The notes beneath the pieces are model-generated. The model was not told where the DNA came from, searched no databases, and was given only the letters and a program-made list of their open reading frames with translations. DNA of 64,000 nt, from the NCBI GenBank assembly GCA_902587515.1, contig CACILM010000002.1, positions 62,001 to 126,000 on the forward strand, given 5' to 3'. A program made the position numbers and the translations under genes. Each line of letters begins with the position of its first letter. Position 1 is the stretch's first letter. Below are positions 1-11,236 of the stretch, one piece after another. Origin of the DNA: an uncultured Pelagibacteraceae bacterium. GTDB lineage: Bacteria; Pseudomonadota; Alphaproteobacteria; Pelagibacterales; Pelagibacteraceae.

Positions 1-257
1 GAGGCTTTCCTATCCTCTTTGGCTCCAATTGAATTACTGATTAAAGCTGTAGTTCCGGCTCCAATACCAACTGCAACAGCTATTGCTATGAAGTATATTG
101 GCCATGATTTTGCAATCGCTGCTAACGCTTCTGGTGAAATTCTACCTGCAAAATAAGTATCGACTAGATTATAAAAAGTTTGAAAAAGGGATCCTGTGCT
201 TGCAGGTATGGTCACTTTTCTTAAAAGTTGCCAAATTGAACCTTTAGTCAAATCCAT
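1..257 (-). CDS. MATE-family efflux transporter, N-terminal part (runs off the window)
   Basis: This gene was translated by hand from the minus strand because it is missing from the ORF track. It starts at an ATG at 257 and is still open at base 1, giving about 85 residues. It reads MDLTKGSIWQLLRKVTIPAS, then FQTFYNLVDTYFAGR and a hydrophobic stretch ending in GIGAGTTALISNSIGAK. That pattern (a first helix with the LVDTYF motif, then a second helix with a GxGxxxxxS signature) is typical of MATE drug/cation antiporters of the inner membrane. The start lies 2 bp after the stop of the trhO-like gene, so it is probably the last cistron of the gatCAB run. The substrate cannot be inferred. Confidence 0.8.
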   Translation of the reverse strand, partial: MDLTKGSIWQLLRKVTIPASTGSLFQTFYNLVDTYFAGRISPEALAAIAKSWPIYFIAIAVAVGIGAGTTALISNSIGAKEDRKA

Positions 258-259
258 AA

Positions 260-1165
260 TTAATATTCCTTTTGAAATTTATGCTTTCTTCCAGCTTTTT
301 TAGCAAGATTAATTTGATTTTGCCTCATGCGAAATCTTGTTTTTTGTGAATTTGAGAGTGTGTCATAACACCTTGGGCACGAGACCCCCTCCTCAAATTT
401 GTAAGATTTTTTATCTTTTGTTGAAAAAGTCATTCGACATCCACTGCATACAGAGTAAGTTCCATGTTTTAATTTATGTTTAAGAGATACTCTATTATCA
501 AAAACAAAACATTCTCCTTTCCATAGACTGTCTTTCCTCTCAGTTTTTTTCAAATAATTAAGTATTCCACCTTTTAATTGAAAAACATTTTTAAAACCTT
601 TTCTTTTTAAAAATATGGAGGCCTTTTCACATCTAATTCCTCCAGTGCAGAACATTGCTACAGGTTTGGTTTTATCGACTTTTTTTAGATATTTTGGAAA
701 ATCTCTAAAATTTTGAATATTTGGATTTATAGAATTTTTAAAGGTACCCACATCATATTCAAATGGTTTTCTAGCATCTATAACTAAAGTTTCTTTATTT
801 GAAATAAGTTTATTCCATGACTTTCCAGAAACATATCTATTAAGTTTTTTATTCTTTGGGTTTATTTTTAAACCCAATGGAACAACTTCTTTTTTGATTT
901 TTATTTTACCTTTGTGGAATGGTTGAAAAAGACTCTTAGAAATATTCTTACTATCAAAATCTTTCAACCGAAACTGTCTTTTTATAATCTTAATTATTTT
1001 TCTTATATCATCTTTTTTGCCTGCAATTGTTCCATTTATACCCTCTGCTGATAAAATTATTGTGCCCCTCACATTTTTTTTTAAAATTTCTTTTTGAAAT
1101 AAGGATTTATATTTTTTTAAAAATTTAATCTTTTTAAATTTATAAAAACCAAAAACTGTATACAT
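260..1165 (-). CDS. trhO: tRNA uridine(34) hydroxylase (rhodanese-domain TrhO/YceA family)
   Basis: The 301-residue protein has the TrhO layout. An N-terminal acylphosphatase-like domain carries GTIILSAEGINGTIAG. A rhodanese domain follows with the active-site loop CTGGIRCEKAS (Cys near residue 174). The C-terminal part is Cys-rich (CSGC and CPRC pairs) and may bind a metal. The family hydroxylates U34 of certain tRNAs to 5-hydroxyuridine in an oxygen-dependent way. Its ATG overlaps the stop of the upstream methyltransferase gene (TAATG), indicating translational coupling. It sits in the same run as gatCAB, a fitting tRNA-related neighbourhood. The family call is confident; the function is inferred from family knowledge. 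Confidence 0.9.
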   Translation of the reverse strand: MYTVFGFYKFKKIKFLKKYKSLFQKEILKKNVRGTIILSAEGINGTIAGKKDDIRKIIKIIKRQFRLKDFDSKNISKSLFQPFHKGKIKIKKEVVPLGLKINPKNKKLNRYVSGKSWNKLISNKETLVIDARKPFEYDVGTFKNSINPNIQNFRDFPKYLKKVDKTKPVAMFCTGGIRCEKASIFLKRKGFKNVFQLKGGILNYLKKTERKDSLWKGECFVFDNRVSLKHKLKHGTYSVCSGCRMTFSTKDKKSYKFEEGVSCPRCYDTLSNSQKTRFRMRQNQINLAKKAGRKHKFQKEY

Positions 1166-1818
1166 TATTTTTTAATACAAATTGTAAGTCCATCACCTAT
1201 TGGAATAATATTTTTTGCAACTCTGCTATCTTTCTTAATATGTGTATTAAATTCCCTTATAATATTTGTAAATTTATCGTTTTTCGTATCATCTATTACT
1301 TCTCCGTGCCATAAAACATTATCTATAACAATAAGTCCATTTTTATTAATAAGATCCATAGACGCTTCATAGTATTTAAGGTAATTTTCCTTATCAGCAT
1401 CAATAAAAATTAAATCAAATCTTTGACTTGAATCTTTCAATTCATTAAGGCTTTCAGTAGCAGGTTTTACAATTTGCTTTATTTTTTTTTCATTTGCTTT
1501 TTTATAAAATGATTGTGCTTTAATACTGAATTCAGGACTTTTATCTAAGCTAATTAGAAGACCATCAGATGGAAGGGCTAAGGCCATTGATAAAGCGCTA
1601 AAACCTGTGAAACTTCCTATTTCTAAAATCTTTTTAATATTAGAGATTTTAATTAATGTTTGTAGAAATTGTGCTTGAGAAACTGAAATTTGCAATCTCT
1701 GTTGATCACCAAGACTTATATTATATTGAATTATTTCTTTCTGTACATCAGTCAAAGATTCTGAATGATCAATAATGTATTTTTCAAGATTTTCAGTTAA
1801 ATCTAATTTTTTAGGCAT
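1165..1818 (-). CDS. Class I SAM-dependent O-methyltransferase (methyltransferase family 3)
   Basis: The 217-residue protein has SAM-binding motif I ILEIGSFTGFSALSMALALP, a second motif around LISLDKSPE, and the metal-binding signature DLIFIDADKENY followed by GLIVIDNVLWHGEV. These mark the caffeoyl-CoA/catechol O-methyltransferase type, which is divalent-cation dependent. The acceptor in bacteria is often unknown and nothing here identifies it. The gene begins 2 bp after the gatB stop and overlaps the start of trhO, so it is a middle cistron of the gat run. A tRNA-modification role would be attractive but is not shown by the sequence. Confidence 0.85.
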   Translation of the reverse strand: MPKKLDLTENLEKYIIDHSESLTDVQKEIIQYNISLGDQQRLQISVSQAQFLQTLIKISNIKKILEIGSFTGFSALSMALALPSDGLLISLDKSPEFSIKAQSFYKKANEKKIKQIVKPATESLNELKDSSQRFDLIFIDADKENYLKYYEASMDLINKNGLIVIDNVLWHGEVIDDTKNDKFTNIIREFNTHIKKDSRVAKNIIPIGDGLTICIKK

Positions 1819-1820
1819 AA

Positions 1821-3286
1821 TTAGCCTTTTAAAAGCTTTTTTAGAATTTCATTTGTCAATTGGGGGTTTGCTTTCCCGCCAGATAATTTCATAACCTGTC
1901 CAACAAAAAAACCAAACAATTTTTCTTTTCCAGCTTTATATTGATCAACTTTATCTTTATTTTTTGATAGTATTTCATTAATCATTTTTTCTAATTCTTT
2001 AGGATCGCTTTGTTGTTTCATCCCTTTTGACTCTATGATTTTTTTTGGGTTATCACCGCTTTCAACCATAATTTCGAAAACTTCTTTTGCTATTCTTCCT
2101 GAAATCTCTCCAGATTTAATTGATTGTACTAACTCAGCAAAATTTTTAGCAGAAATTGGTGAGTTAGAAATATTAAGTCCTTTGTCGTTGAGCATTGCAA
2201 ATAAATCACCCATCATCCATGTAGCTGCTAGTTTTTTGTCAGATAATTTTGCAACTTCCTCATAATAATCAGAGATTTCTTTTTCGGAAACCAATACGTT
2301 TGCTTCATATGAGTTAAGCCCATATTCTTGAATAAATCTCTCCTTCTTATTATCTGGCAACTCAGGCAAAGATTTTTTTAAATCATCAATTAATTTTTGT
2401 TCAAGTTTTAATGGTAAAAGATCTGGATCAGGAAAGTATCTATAATCGTGAGCATCTTCTTTTGATCTCATTGATCTTGTTTCATTTTTTTTTGTATCAA
2501 ATAATCTTGTTTCTTGATCTATCTCTTTTCCATCTTCTAGTAATTCAACCTGTCGATTAGCCTCATATTCAATCGCCATTTGCATAAATTTAATTGAATT
2601 TACATTTTTAATTTCACATCTTGTGCCGAAATTTTTATCGCCTACTTTTCTTACTGATACATTTACATCTGCTCTTAATGAACCTTCTTGCATATTGCCA
2701 TCACATGTGCCCAAGTATCTCATAATGGTTCTTAATTTTTTTATGTAAGCATTTACTTCATCGGGTGAACGAAGATGGGGTTTGCTAACTATTTCCATTA
2801 AAGCTATTCCAGAACGATTTAAATCAACATAGGTGCTTGAAGGATCCATATCATGGATACTTTTACCTGCGTCCTGTTCTAAATGAAGCCTTTCAATGCC
2901 AATTTCTTTTGAACCATAAGGCATATCCAGCAAAACTTTTCCTTCACCAACAATAGGATTTTTATATTGGGAAATCTGGTAGCCCTGTGGAAGATCTGCA
3001 TAAAAATAATTTTTTCTATCGAATACTGAATAATTATTTATTTTTGCATTTAAACCTAAGCCTGTTCTTACAGCTTGTTTCACGCACTCCTCATTGATAA
3101 CTGGTAGCATTCCGGGAAAAGCAGAGTCAATTAAACTTACTTGTTTGTTAGGATCAGCTCCGAATTTAGTTGAGGAGCCTGAAAAAAGTTTAGAATTAGA
3201 AAGGACTTGAGCATGAACTTCTAAACCTATAACTACTTCATACTTCCCTTTCTCACCATTTATAAAATAATCAAATTTTTCTTTGC

Positions 3287-3290
<4 letters not shown>
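1821..3290 (-). CDS. gatB: Aspartyl/glutamyl-tRNA amidotransferase subunit B
   Basis: GatB binds misacylated Asp-tRNA(Asn) or Glu-tRNA(Gln) and, with GatA and GatC, amidates it in the cytoplasm. Family signatures include [13 protein letters not shown] near the N-terminus, [14 protein letters not shown], and [13 protein letters not shown] in the catalytic cradle. The C-terminal helical/YqeY-like tail ends in [17 protein letters not shown]. The ORF track starts at a GTG at 3299. I prefer the ATG at 3290, which gives the standard ATGA overlap with the gatA stop and a 489-residue protein, normal for GatB. Confidence 0.96.
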
Positions 3291-4743
<1,453 letters not shown>

Positions 4744-4744
<1 letters not shown>

Positions 4745-5031
4745 TACTCAACCACCTTTGGAACTACAAAAAACTCCTCATTTTTTTTTGGAGAATTTTT
4801 AAGAATTTTTTCTCTTATCTTGCCATCACTGATTTCGTCTTTCCTTGATCTCAAAGACTGGTTTAAAATCGATGTTAATGGTTCAACTTTATCAGTATTC
4901 AGTTCATTTAATTGTTCAATAAACTTGAAAATTGAGTTTAAATCTTTGGTTAAGCTATCTACTTTAGCTTCATCAACTGAAATTCGAGCTAATTTTGCTA
5001 CATGTTTAATTTTCTCTTTATCTAAGGACAT
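4744..5031 (-). CDS. gatC: Aspartyl/glutamyl-tRNA amidotransferase subunit C
   Basis: GatC is the small subunit that wraps around GatA and stabilises the GatCAB complex. The 95-residue protein matches the family: an N-terminal helix with [17 protein letters not shown], then [22 protein letters not shown] and the C-terminal FVVPKVVE. It is the first gene of the minus-strand run. Its start faces ruvX across a 51-bp divergent gap that contains an ATTTGTG/CACAAAT inverted pair of unknown significance. Confidence 0.95.
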
Positions 5032-5082
5032 TTGTGCAATAAGTTAATTTAAATGTGTTTTATCACAAATTAGGTAAATTTC

Positions 5083-5547
5083 ATGCTCGATATTGACGTA
5101 TTTATTGAAAAAACCAAGAAAAAATCAAGATTAATAGGTATTGATCCTGGCGGCAAAAGAATAGGAATAGCTCTATCAGATGAAAATAAAATTGTAGCTA
5201 CGCCATACACCACGATTATTAAAGAAAATTATAGAGACCTAGTTGATCAAATTAAGAAAATTGTCGAAGAATATGACATAGACGGAATAGTCATAGGTAA
5301 TCCAATTAATATGGATGGAACGGAAGGGCCTTCTTCACAATCAGCCAAAGATCTGGCTAAAAATCTTTCAAAAGATATTACAGAAAATATCACTTTATGG
5401 GATGAGAGACTATCTAGCCAGGGAGCCTTTAATCTATCTAATGATTTAGCAATTAATTCATCAAAAAAAGTGAAGAAATTAGACGAGAATTCTGCTCAGT
5501 TTATACTTCAAGGGATTCTAGATTATTATCATAAAAAAAATACTTGA
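5083..5547 (+). CDS. ruvX: Putative pre-16S rRNA nuclease / Holliday junction resolvase-like protein
   Basis: This 154-residue YqgF/RuvX protein has an RNase H-like fold. The first acidic motif is RLIGIDPGGKRIGIALSDE, the middle strand is DGIVIGNPINMDGTEG, and the last catalytic region is TLWDERLSSQGA. The family is linked to 16S rRNA 5'-end maturation; the name RuvX reflects an older resolvase proposal. It opens the plus-strand run with pyrB, pyrC', plsY and topA and is divergent from gatC. Confidence 0.92.
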   Translation: MLDIDVFIEKTKKKSRLIGIDPGGKRIGIALSDENKIVATPYTTIIKENYRDLVDQIKKIVEEYDIDGIVIGNPINMDGTEGPSSQSAKDLAKNLSKDITENITLWDERLSSQGAFNLSNDLAINSSKKVKKLDENSAQFILQGILDYYHKKNT

Positions 5548-5582
5548 TATAATATAGTAAAAGGCCTATAGAGTTGATTTTA

Positions 5583-6527
5583 ATGGCAACTGAAAAAAAA
5601 GTTACAGCTATTAAAAACACTCCCAAACATCTATTAGGTATTCAAAATTTATCAGTTCTCGAGGCAAAAGAGATTTTAAACGAAGCAAAATCCTTCATAA
5701 AATTAAACAGAGGAAGTTCTAAAAAACTAGATGTCCTTAGGGGAAAAACTCAAATAAACTTATTTTTTGAACCTTCTACAAGGACACAGAGTTCATTTGA
5801 TTTAGCTGGAAAAAGACTAGGAGCGGACGTAATGACGATGAATATGGGTAACTCTGCATTAAAAAAAGGGGAAACATTAATTGACACTGCCATGACATTA
5901 AATGCCATGCATCCTGACATTATTGTTATAAGACATCAAGACTCGGGTGCACCAAATCTTCTTTCACAAAAAGTAAATTGTACGGTCATCAATGCAGGTG
6001 ATGGAAGGAGAGAACACCCTACACAAGCATTACTTGATGCTTTAACAATTATTAATAGAAAAGGTAACATTGAGGGATTAAAAATTGCAATATGCGGAGA
6101 CATTCTTCATTCAAGAGTTGCTAGGTCTAACATTTATTTAATGAATATGTTGGGTGCAGAAGTAAATGTCATTGCACCGAAAACTTTAATGCCCGAAGGG
6201 ATAGATAACTTAGGTGTTAAATCATTTACCGATATGAAAAAAGGATTAGATGGGTGTGATATTGTTATGATGTTAAGATTGCAAAATGAAAGAATGCAGG
6301 GATCTTTTCTTCCATCAAAAAGAGAATATTACGAATTTTTTGGACTGACGCCAGAAAAACTAAAGTTTGCAAAAAAAGATGCTTTACTAATGCACCCTGG
6401 TCCAATGAACAGAGGTGTTGAGATTGATACTAAATTAGCAGATGACATAAATGTTAGTCTCGTGAAAGAACAAGTCGAATTAGGTGTAGCTGTTAGGATG
6501 GCATGTTTAAAATTGTACTGTAAATAA
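5583..6527 (+). CDS. pyrB: Aspartate carbamoyltransferase catalytic subunit
   Basis: ATCase condenses carbamoyl phosphate with aspartate in the second step of pyrimidine synthesis. Visible motifs are the carbamoyl-phosphate loop [27 protein letters not shown], the [12 protein letters not shown] motif, and [14 protein letters not shown] near the C-terminus. The ORF track extends to a TTG at 5574. I choose the ATG at 5583, giving 314 residues, normal for the family. It runs directly into the pyrC-like gene with no gap, which matters because that partner appears to have lost catalytic residues. Confidence 0.96.
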   Translation: MATEKKVTAIKNTPKHLLGIQNLSVLEAKEILNEAKSFIKLNRGSSKKLDVLRGKTQINLFFEPSTRTQSSFDLAGKRLGADVMTMNMGNSALKKGETLIDTAMTLNAMHPDIIVIRHQDSGAPNLLSQKVNCTVINAGDGRREHPTQALLDALTIINRKGNIEGLKIAICGDILHSRVARSNIYLMNMLGAEVNVIAPKTLMPEGIDNLGVKSFTDMKKGLDGCDIVMMLRLQNERMQGSFLPSKREYYEFFGLTPEKLKFAKKDALLMHPGPMNRGVEIDTKLADDINVSLVKEQVELGVAVRMACLKLYCK

Positions 6528-7808
6528 ATGAAAGAAAAAATTTTAAAAAATGTGAGAATTATCGACCCATCTCAAAAGATGGATGAAATAGGAAATATAG
6601 TTATCGATGAAAAAGGAAAAATAAAATCCATTGGAAAAGAATTAGGTACATCTAAATCAGCAGAAAAAATTGATTTGAAAGGCCTAGTAGCTATTCCTGG
6701 ATTAGTTGATATGAAAGCTTTTGTTGGAGAGCCTGGCTTTGAATATAAAGAAAATTTTAGAACATTAAGCCAAGCAGCTTTGGCAGGTGGAGTAACTTCA
6801 ATTGTAACTATGCCAAATACTAAGCCAGTTATAGACAACGTATCTATGGTGGACTTTATAATTAGAAGGGGTAGAGATAAAGCTAAGGTAAATCTTTTTC
6901 CATGTGCTTCGATTACTAGACAGATGGAAGGTAATCAGATGACTGAATTTGGTTTGTTAAAAGCAAGAGGAATTGTTGGGTTTAGTGATGTTAATAAAAC
7001 TATCCAAAATTCTGAATTGATGTCTAGAATAATGAACTATGCTTCAGACATTGATGTTCTGATTATGCAACATGCCGAGGATTATGAATTAGCTAAAAAT
7101 TCATGCATTAATCAGGGCGAAGTGGCAACAAGATTAGGTTTACAAGGTGTCTCAGATATTGCTGAAAAGATTATTATTGAAAGGGATTTATCTTTGTTAA
7201 GTGAATTTCCTTGCAGATATCATATTAATCAAATTTCCTCAAAAAATTCTCTTAATGTTATTAAAAAAAATAAATCTAATGGAATAAAATTCAGCACAGG
7301 GGTTTCTATTAACAATTTATCGTTAAATCAAAATGACATCGGAGAATTTAGAACTTTTTTGAAATTATCTCCCCCTCTTAGAAGCGAGGAGGATAGACTT
7401 TCATTAATAGAAGGAATTAAAAATGATCTCATTAATGTAATTGTATCAGATCACATTCCTGAAGATGAGGAAAGTAAAAGACTTCCGTTTGCACAAGCAG
7501 CGACAGGTTCTATCGGTATAGAGACATTGCTATCTTTATCTTTAGAGCTTTACCATAATGAATCATTGCCTTTGGAAAAAATAATTAAGTGCTTAACGAT
7601 TAATCCAGCTAAGATACTAAAAATAGATAAAGGATCCCTTAAAGAAGGATCGGACGCAGATATTTGTATATTTGATCTAGAAAAACCATGGGTAGTGAAA
7701 GCTGAAGAACTTAAATCAAAATCAAAAAATACTGCGATTGAAAATAGAAAATTACAAGGTAAAGTGAAAATGACTTTGCTTCAAGGCGAAGTAGTATATT
7801 CGAACTAA
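6528..7808 (+). CDS. pyrC: Dihydroorotase-like protein (PyrC'), probably non-catalytic
   Basis: This 426-residue class I dihydroorotase/allantoinase-family protein has LVAIPGLVDMKAFVGEPGFE, GVTSIVTMPNTKPVID, IMQHAEDYELA and a C-terminal SLKEGSDADICIFD. The first metal-binding HxH, normally written DxHxH near residue 60, is KAF here. The later HVS-type His position reads HINQIS. The carboxylate region VSDHIPEDEE keeps its Asp. Known PyrC' proteins beside pyrB are inactive and act as assembly partners for aspartate carbamoyltransferase. I infer that role here, so a catalytic dihydroorotase should be encoded elsewhere in the genome. The gene abuts pyrB and shares one base with plsY. Confidence 0.85.
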   Translation: MKEKILKNVRIIDPSQKMDEIGNIVIDEKGKIKSIGKELGTSKSAEKIDLKGLVAIPGLVDMKAFVGEPGFEYKENFRTLSQAALAGGVTSIVTMPNTKPVIDNVSMVDFIIRRGRDKAKVNLFPCASITRQMEGNQMTEFGLLKARGIVGFSDVNKTIQNSELMSRIMNYASDIDVLIMQHAEDYELAKNSCINQGEVATRLGLQGVSDIAEKIIIERDLSLLSEFPCRYHINQISSKNSLNVIKKNKSNGIKFSTGVSINNLSLNQNDIGEFRTFLKLSPPLRSEEDRLSLIEGIKNDLINVIVSDHIPEDEESKRLPFAQAATGSIGIETLLSLSLELYHNESLPLEKIIKCLTINPAKILKIDKGSLKEGSDADICIFDLEKPWVVKAEELKSKSKNTAIENRKLQGKVKMTLLQGEVVYSN

Positions 7809-8389
7809 TGGACATAGATTTAATTATTGTAGCGATTTACTCATACCTTTTGGGATCAATACCATTTGGATTACTCTTAACTAGGATATTTCTAAAAAAA
7901 GATATTAGAACTGTTGGCTCTGGCAATATCGGAACTACAAATGTGCTTAGAACCGGAAATAAATTTCTCGCAATAACTACGTTAGCTCTTGATTTATTTA
8001 AAGGATATATTTCAGTTTATATAACAATATTTTATTTTGAAGACTTAACCTCTCTATCTGCATTAATTTGTTTCATCGGACATATTTTTCCTGTTTGGTT
8101 AAAATTTAAAGGAGGAAAAGGTGTGGCAACTTACCTTGGAGTAATTTTAGCTTTATCTAATAAATTTTTTTTAATTTTTATCATAGCGTGGATTTCTTTA
8201 TCGTTATTATTTAGATTTGCATCATTATCTTCAATGATTTCTTCGTTAATAGTTTTTCTCTATGCATATTTTTACGAAATAAATAACAATATCCTAATAC
8301 TTTTTATTTTTTTTGTGATGATTCTTTTTACTCATAAAGAAAATATTTTAAGACTTAAAAGTTCTACAGAAAATAAAATTAAGTTATAA
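7808..8389 (+). CDS. plsY: Glycerol-3-phosphate acyltransferase (acyl-phosphate dependent)
   Basis: PlsY is an inner-membrane enzyme that transfers an acyl group from acyl phosphate to glycerol-3-phosphate, the first step of phospholipid synthesis. The 193-residue protein has about five hydrophobic segments and the three family motifs: LLGSIPFGLLLTR, GSGNIGTTNVLRTGNK and FPVWLKFKGGKGVATYLG. Its ATG overlaps the pyrC' stop by one base (TAATG). It is followed by a 68-bp gap before topA in which I see nothing certain. Confidence 0.95.
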   Translation: MDIDLIIVAIYSYLLGSIPFGLLLTRIFLKKDIRTVGSGNIGTTNVLRTGNKFLAITTLALDLFKGYISVYITIFYFEDLTSLSALICFIGHIFPVWLKFKGGKGVATYLGVILALSNKFFLIFIIAWISLSLLFRFASLSSMISSLIVFLYAYFYEINNNILILFIFFVMILFTHKENILRLKSSTENKIKL

Positions 8390-8457
8390 GTGCTGTCTTT
8401 TCTGGTTTTTCAATAATAAATTTGACAAACTCGTTTAATTTTGAAAATAAATAATTA

Positions 8458-11025
8458 ATGAACTTAGTAATTGTTGAAAGTCCAGCTAAAGCAAAAACAA
8501 TAAATAAATATTTAGGAAAAGATTATTTAGTTTTAGCAAGTTATGGTCATATAAGAGATTTGCCTTCAAAAAATGGATCTGTCGATCCAGAAAATAAATT
8601 TCAAATGGAATGGGAAATTGATTCTTTTTCCAAAAAATATTTAAAAGAAATTACAAATGCTGCTGAAGACTCAGATAAAATTATTTTAGCAACGGATCCA
8701 GATCGTGAAGGTGAGGCTATAGCTTGGCACGTTAAAGAAGTTCTGGAAAAAAAGAAACTTCTCAAAGATAAAAATTTAGAAAGAGTTGTCTTTAATGAAA
8801 TTACTAAAAAAGCAATACTCGATGCTATAAAAAATCCTAGACAAATCCATTTGCCTTTAGTCGAAGCTTACTTAGCTAGACGAGCGTTAGATTATCTTGT
8901 CGGATTTAATATCTCACCAATTCTTTGGACTAAATTACCTGGATCAAAATCAGCAGGAAGAGTTCAATCTGTGGCCTTAAAACTTATTACAGAAAGAGAA
9001 AAGGAAATAGAATTATTTAAGCCAGATGAATATTGGACTCTTACATCAGACTTTACAAATAAAAATAATAAAAATATTTTTTCAAAATTAAGTTTATTTA
9101 ATGGAGAAAAAATAGAAAAATTTTCTTTCAAAAATAAAGAAGAAATACAAAAAGCAGTAGATGTAATCAATAAAACAAAATTTAAAATTACAGATGTAAA
9201 CACAAAAGTATTCAGACGTAATCCCCTAGCCCCTTTCACCACATCTACCTTACAGCAAACTGCTTCAGGACGATTTGGTTTTGGAGCTTCCAGAACAATG
9301 CAAATTGCACAACGACTGTATCAAGGAGTAGATATCGAGGGTGAAACTACCGGATTAATTACTTATATGAGAACTGATGGAACTAATATTTCAAAAGAAG
9401 CAATTGAAGATTTTAGGAAATTCATTACTGATGATTATGGTGATAGATATTTGCCAGAGGCACCGAATAGTTATACTGGAAAAAAAGCAAAGAACGCTCA
9501 AGAAGCTCATGAAGCAATTAGACCAACTAATATAAGTAGAAAACCCTCTGACATCAAAAAATATGTAAATGCAGATCAATTTAAACTCTATGAATTAATT
9601 TGGAGTAGAGCCTTATCATCTCAAATGACACCAGCAGAATTTGATAGAAATACGATAATTATTTCGTCAATTGATAATAAAATTAACTTTAGAGCTAGCG
9701 GCTCAGTAGTAAAATTTGATGGATTTCTTAAAGTTTATCAAGTTCAAGAAACTGACGAAGATGCAAAGAATATTTTGCCCGAAGTCAAAGTTGGTGAAGA
9801 AATTAGCATACTTAAGTTACATGATGAGCAGCACTTTACAGATCCACCGCCACGTTACTCTGAAGCTAGTTTAGTAAAAAAGATGGAGGAGTTAGGCATC
9901 GGTAGACCCTCCACTTACGCTAGTATTATTTCGGTATTATCTACTAGAAATTATGTAGAGTTAATTAATAAAAGGTTTAATCCAACTGATAGAGGCAAGC
10001 TAATTTCAGCTTTTTTAGAGAAATTATTCTCTAAATACGTAGATTATAATTTTACTGCGGACCTAGAAAATCAGCTAGATGAAATCACTAGTGGTAAAAT
10101 TGAATGGGTTCAAGTTTTGAATAATTTTTGGAAAGATTTTTATGAAAATGTGGGAAAAGTTAAAGAAAAGAGAACTAGAGAAGTATTAGACTTATTAAAT
10201 GAGAGTTTAGGGGCTTTAATTTTTGAAAGAGATGATAAAGACGCAATCGATCGAAAATGCAAGTTATGTTCCAATGGAGAATTAAGTCTAAAAAATAGTT
10301 TTAGAGGTGGTGCTTTTATAGGATGTTCAAATTATCCGGAATGTAAATTTACTAGACCTTTATCTAAAGCTAAAGCTGCAGCCCAATATAACTTAGCAGA
10401 GCCTAAATTACTAGGTCAAAATGAAAAGGGTAAAGATATTTATTTAAAGAATGGTAGATTCGGCCCCTACTTACAATATGAAAAAGAAAAAGATGAATTA
10501 GAAACAAAAAAGAAAAAAGGTAGAAAGAAAAAAAATGAGAATGAACATCTTCAAAATGTATCAATTCCAAAAGGTATAGATGTTGACAGTATTGATTTAG
10601 ATAAAGCAAAGTATTTATGCTCTCTTCCTAAAGTATTAGGACAACACCCTGATAATGGTCAGGACATAACATTAAATTCTGGAAGATTTGGTCCTTACCT
10701 TAAATGTGAAAATAAATCTGCACGACTTGAAAATATTGAAGATCTTTTTTCTATCGGAATCAATCGGGCAATAACATTAATTGCTGAAGCTAAGCCGGGA
10801 AGAATTTCTTCTTCACTAATAAAAGATCTTGGTGAACATCCAGAGGATAAAAAACCAGTAAGAATCATGAAAGGTCAATATGGACCATACATAAAATATA
10901 AATCTCTTAATGCAACTATTCCAGAAGAAAAAGATCCAAATGATCTTACTATGGAAGAGGCACTTATATTAATTGAAAAAAGAAAAGAATACGATAAAAC
11001 TAAAAAGAAAGGACGAAAAAAATGA
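8458..11025 (+). CDS. topA: DNA topoisomerase I (type IA)
   Basis: This type IA topoisomerase relaxes negative supercoils through a 5'-phosphotyrosine intermediate. The 855-residue protein starts with the TOPRIM domain (NLVIVESPAKAKTINKYLG, then ATDPDREGEAIAWH). The active-site Tyr lies in GLITYMRTDGTNIS near residue 304. The C-terminus has one four-Cys zinc ribbon (CKLC...CSNYPEC near residue 598) and three GRFGPY/GQYGPY-type repeats joined by a Lys-rich linker. The final codons overlap the next small gene by 4 bp (ATGA). Confidence 0.97.
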   Translation: MNLVIVESPAKAKTINKYLGKDYLVLASYGHIRDLPSKNGSVDPENKFQMEWEIDSFSKKYLKEITNAAEDSDKIILATDPDREGEAIAWHVKEVLEKKKLLKDKNLERVVFNEITKKAILDAIKNPRQIHLPLVEAYLARRALDYLVGFNISPILWTKLPGSKSAGRVQSVALKLITEREKEIELFKPDEYWTLTSDFTNKNNKNIFSKLSLFNGEKIEKFSFKNKEEIQKAVDVINKTKFKITDVNTKVFRRNPLAPFTTSTLQQTASGRFGFGASRTMQIAQRLYQGVDIEGETTGLITYMRTDGTNISKEAIEDFRKFITDDYGDRYLPEAPNSYTGKKAKNAQEAHEAIRPTNISRKPSDIKKYVNADQFKLYELIWSRALSSQMTPAEFDRNTIIISSIDNKINFRASGSVVKFDGFLKVYQVQETDEDAKNILPEVKVGEEISILKLHDEQHFTDPPPRYSEASLVKKMEELGIGRPSTYASIISVLSTRNYVELINKRFNPTDRGKLISAFLEKLFSKYVDYNFTADLENQLDEITSGKIEWVQVLNNFWKDFYENVGKVKEKRTREVLDLLNESLGALIFERDDKDAIDRKCKLCSNGELSLKNSFRGGAFIGCSNYPECKFTRPLSKAKAAAQYNLAEPKLLGQNEKGKDIYLKNGRFGPYLQYEKEKDELETKKKKGRKKKNENEHLQNVSIPKGIDVDSIDLDKAKYLCSLPKVLGQHPDNGQDITLNSGRFGPYLKCENKSARLENIEDLFSIGINRAITLIAEAKPGRISSSLIKDLGEHPEDKKPVRIMKGQYGPYIKYKSLNATIPEEKDPNDLTMEEALILIEKRKEYDKTKKKGRKK

Positions 11026-11234
11026 AATACATAATCTTAATAATCTTTTTTAACATTTTTGTCATAACAAATTTGTTTTCTGATGAAAAAAAGTGCAAAG
11101 ATTTAATTGATAAACCAATTGAATGGTCTAAATGTGTAAAAGATAAAAGTATTGATCTAAGTAAGAAAGGATCAAAAAAACTTAATACAGACTCAAAACT
11201 TACTGACTGGGTGAAGAAAAAATTTGGTAAATAA
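11022..11234 (+). CDS. Small exported protein of unknown function
   Basis: This 70-residue protein has a signal peptide (MKYIILIIFFNIFVITNLFS), then a short Lys-rich mature part with two Cys (EKKCKDL and WSKCVKD) and the end LTDWVKKKFGK. It overlaps the topA stop by 4 bp, so it is very likely translated. I do not recognise a family. The C-terminal Trp-plus-Lys end loosely resembles the W-[IV]-x-K-K stretches in the two island proteases, which may only reflect composition. Confidence 0.6.
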   Translation: MKYIILIIFFNIFVITNLFSDEKKCKDLIDKPIEWSKCVKDKSIDLSKKGSKKLNTDSKLTDWVKKKFGK

Positions 11235-11236
11235 AA

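Noticed and set aside
5033-5072. ATTTGTG/CACAAAT inverted pair between gatC and ruvX
   Set aside because: The arms are 7 bp and far apart with no second copy elsewhere that I noticed. Both flanking genes are constitutive housekeeping types, so I do not call an operator.
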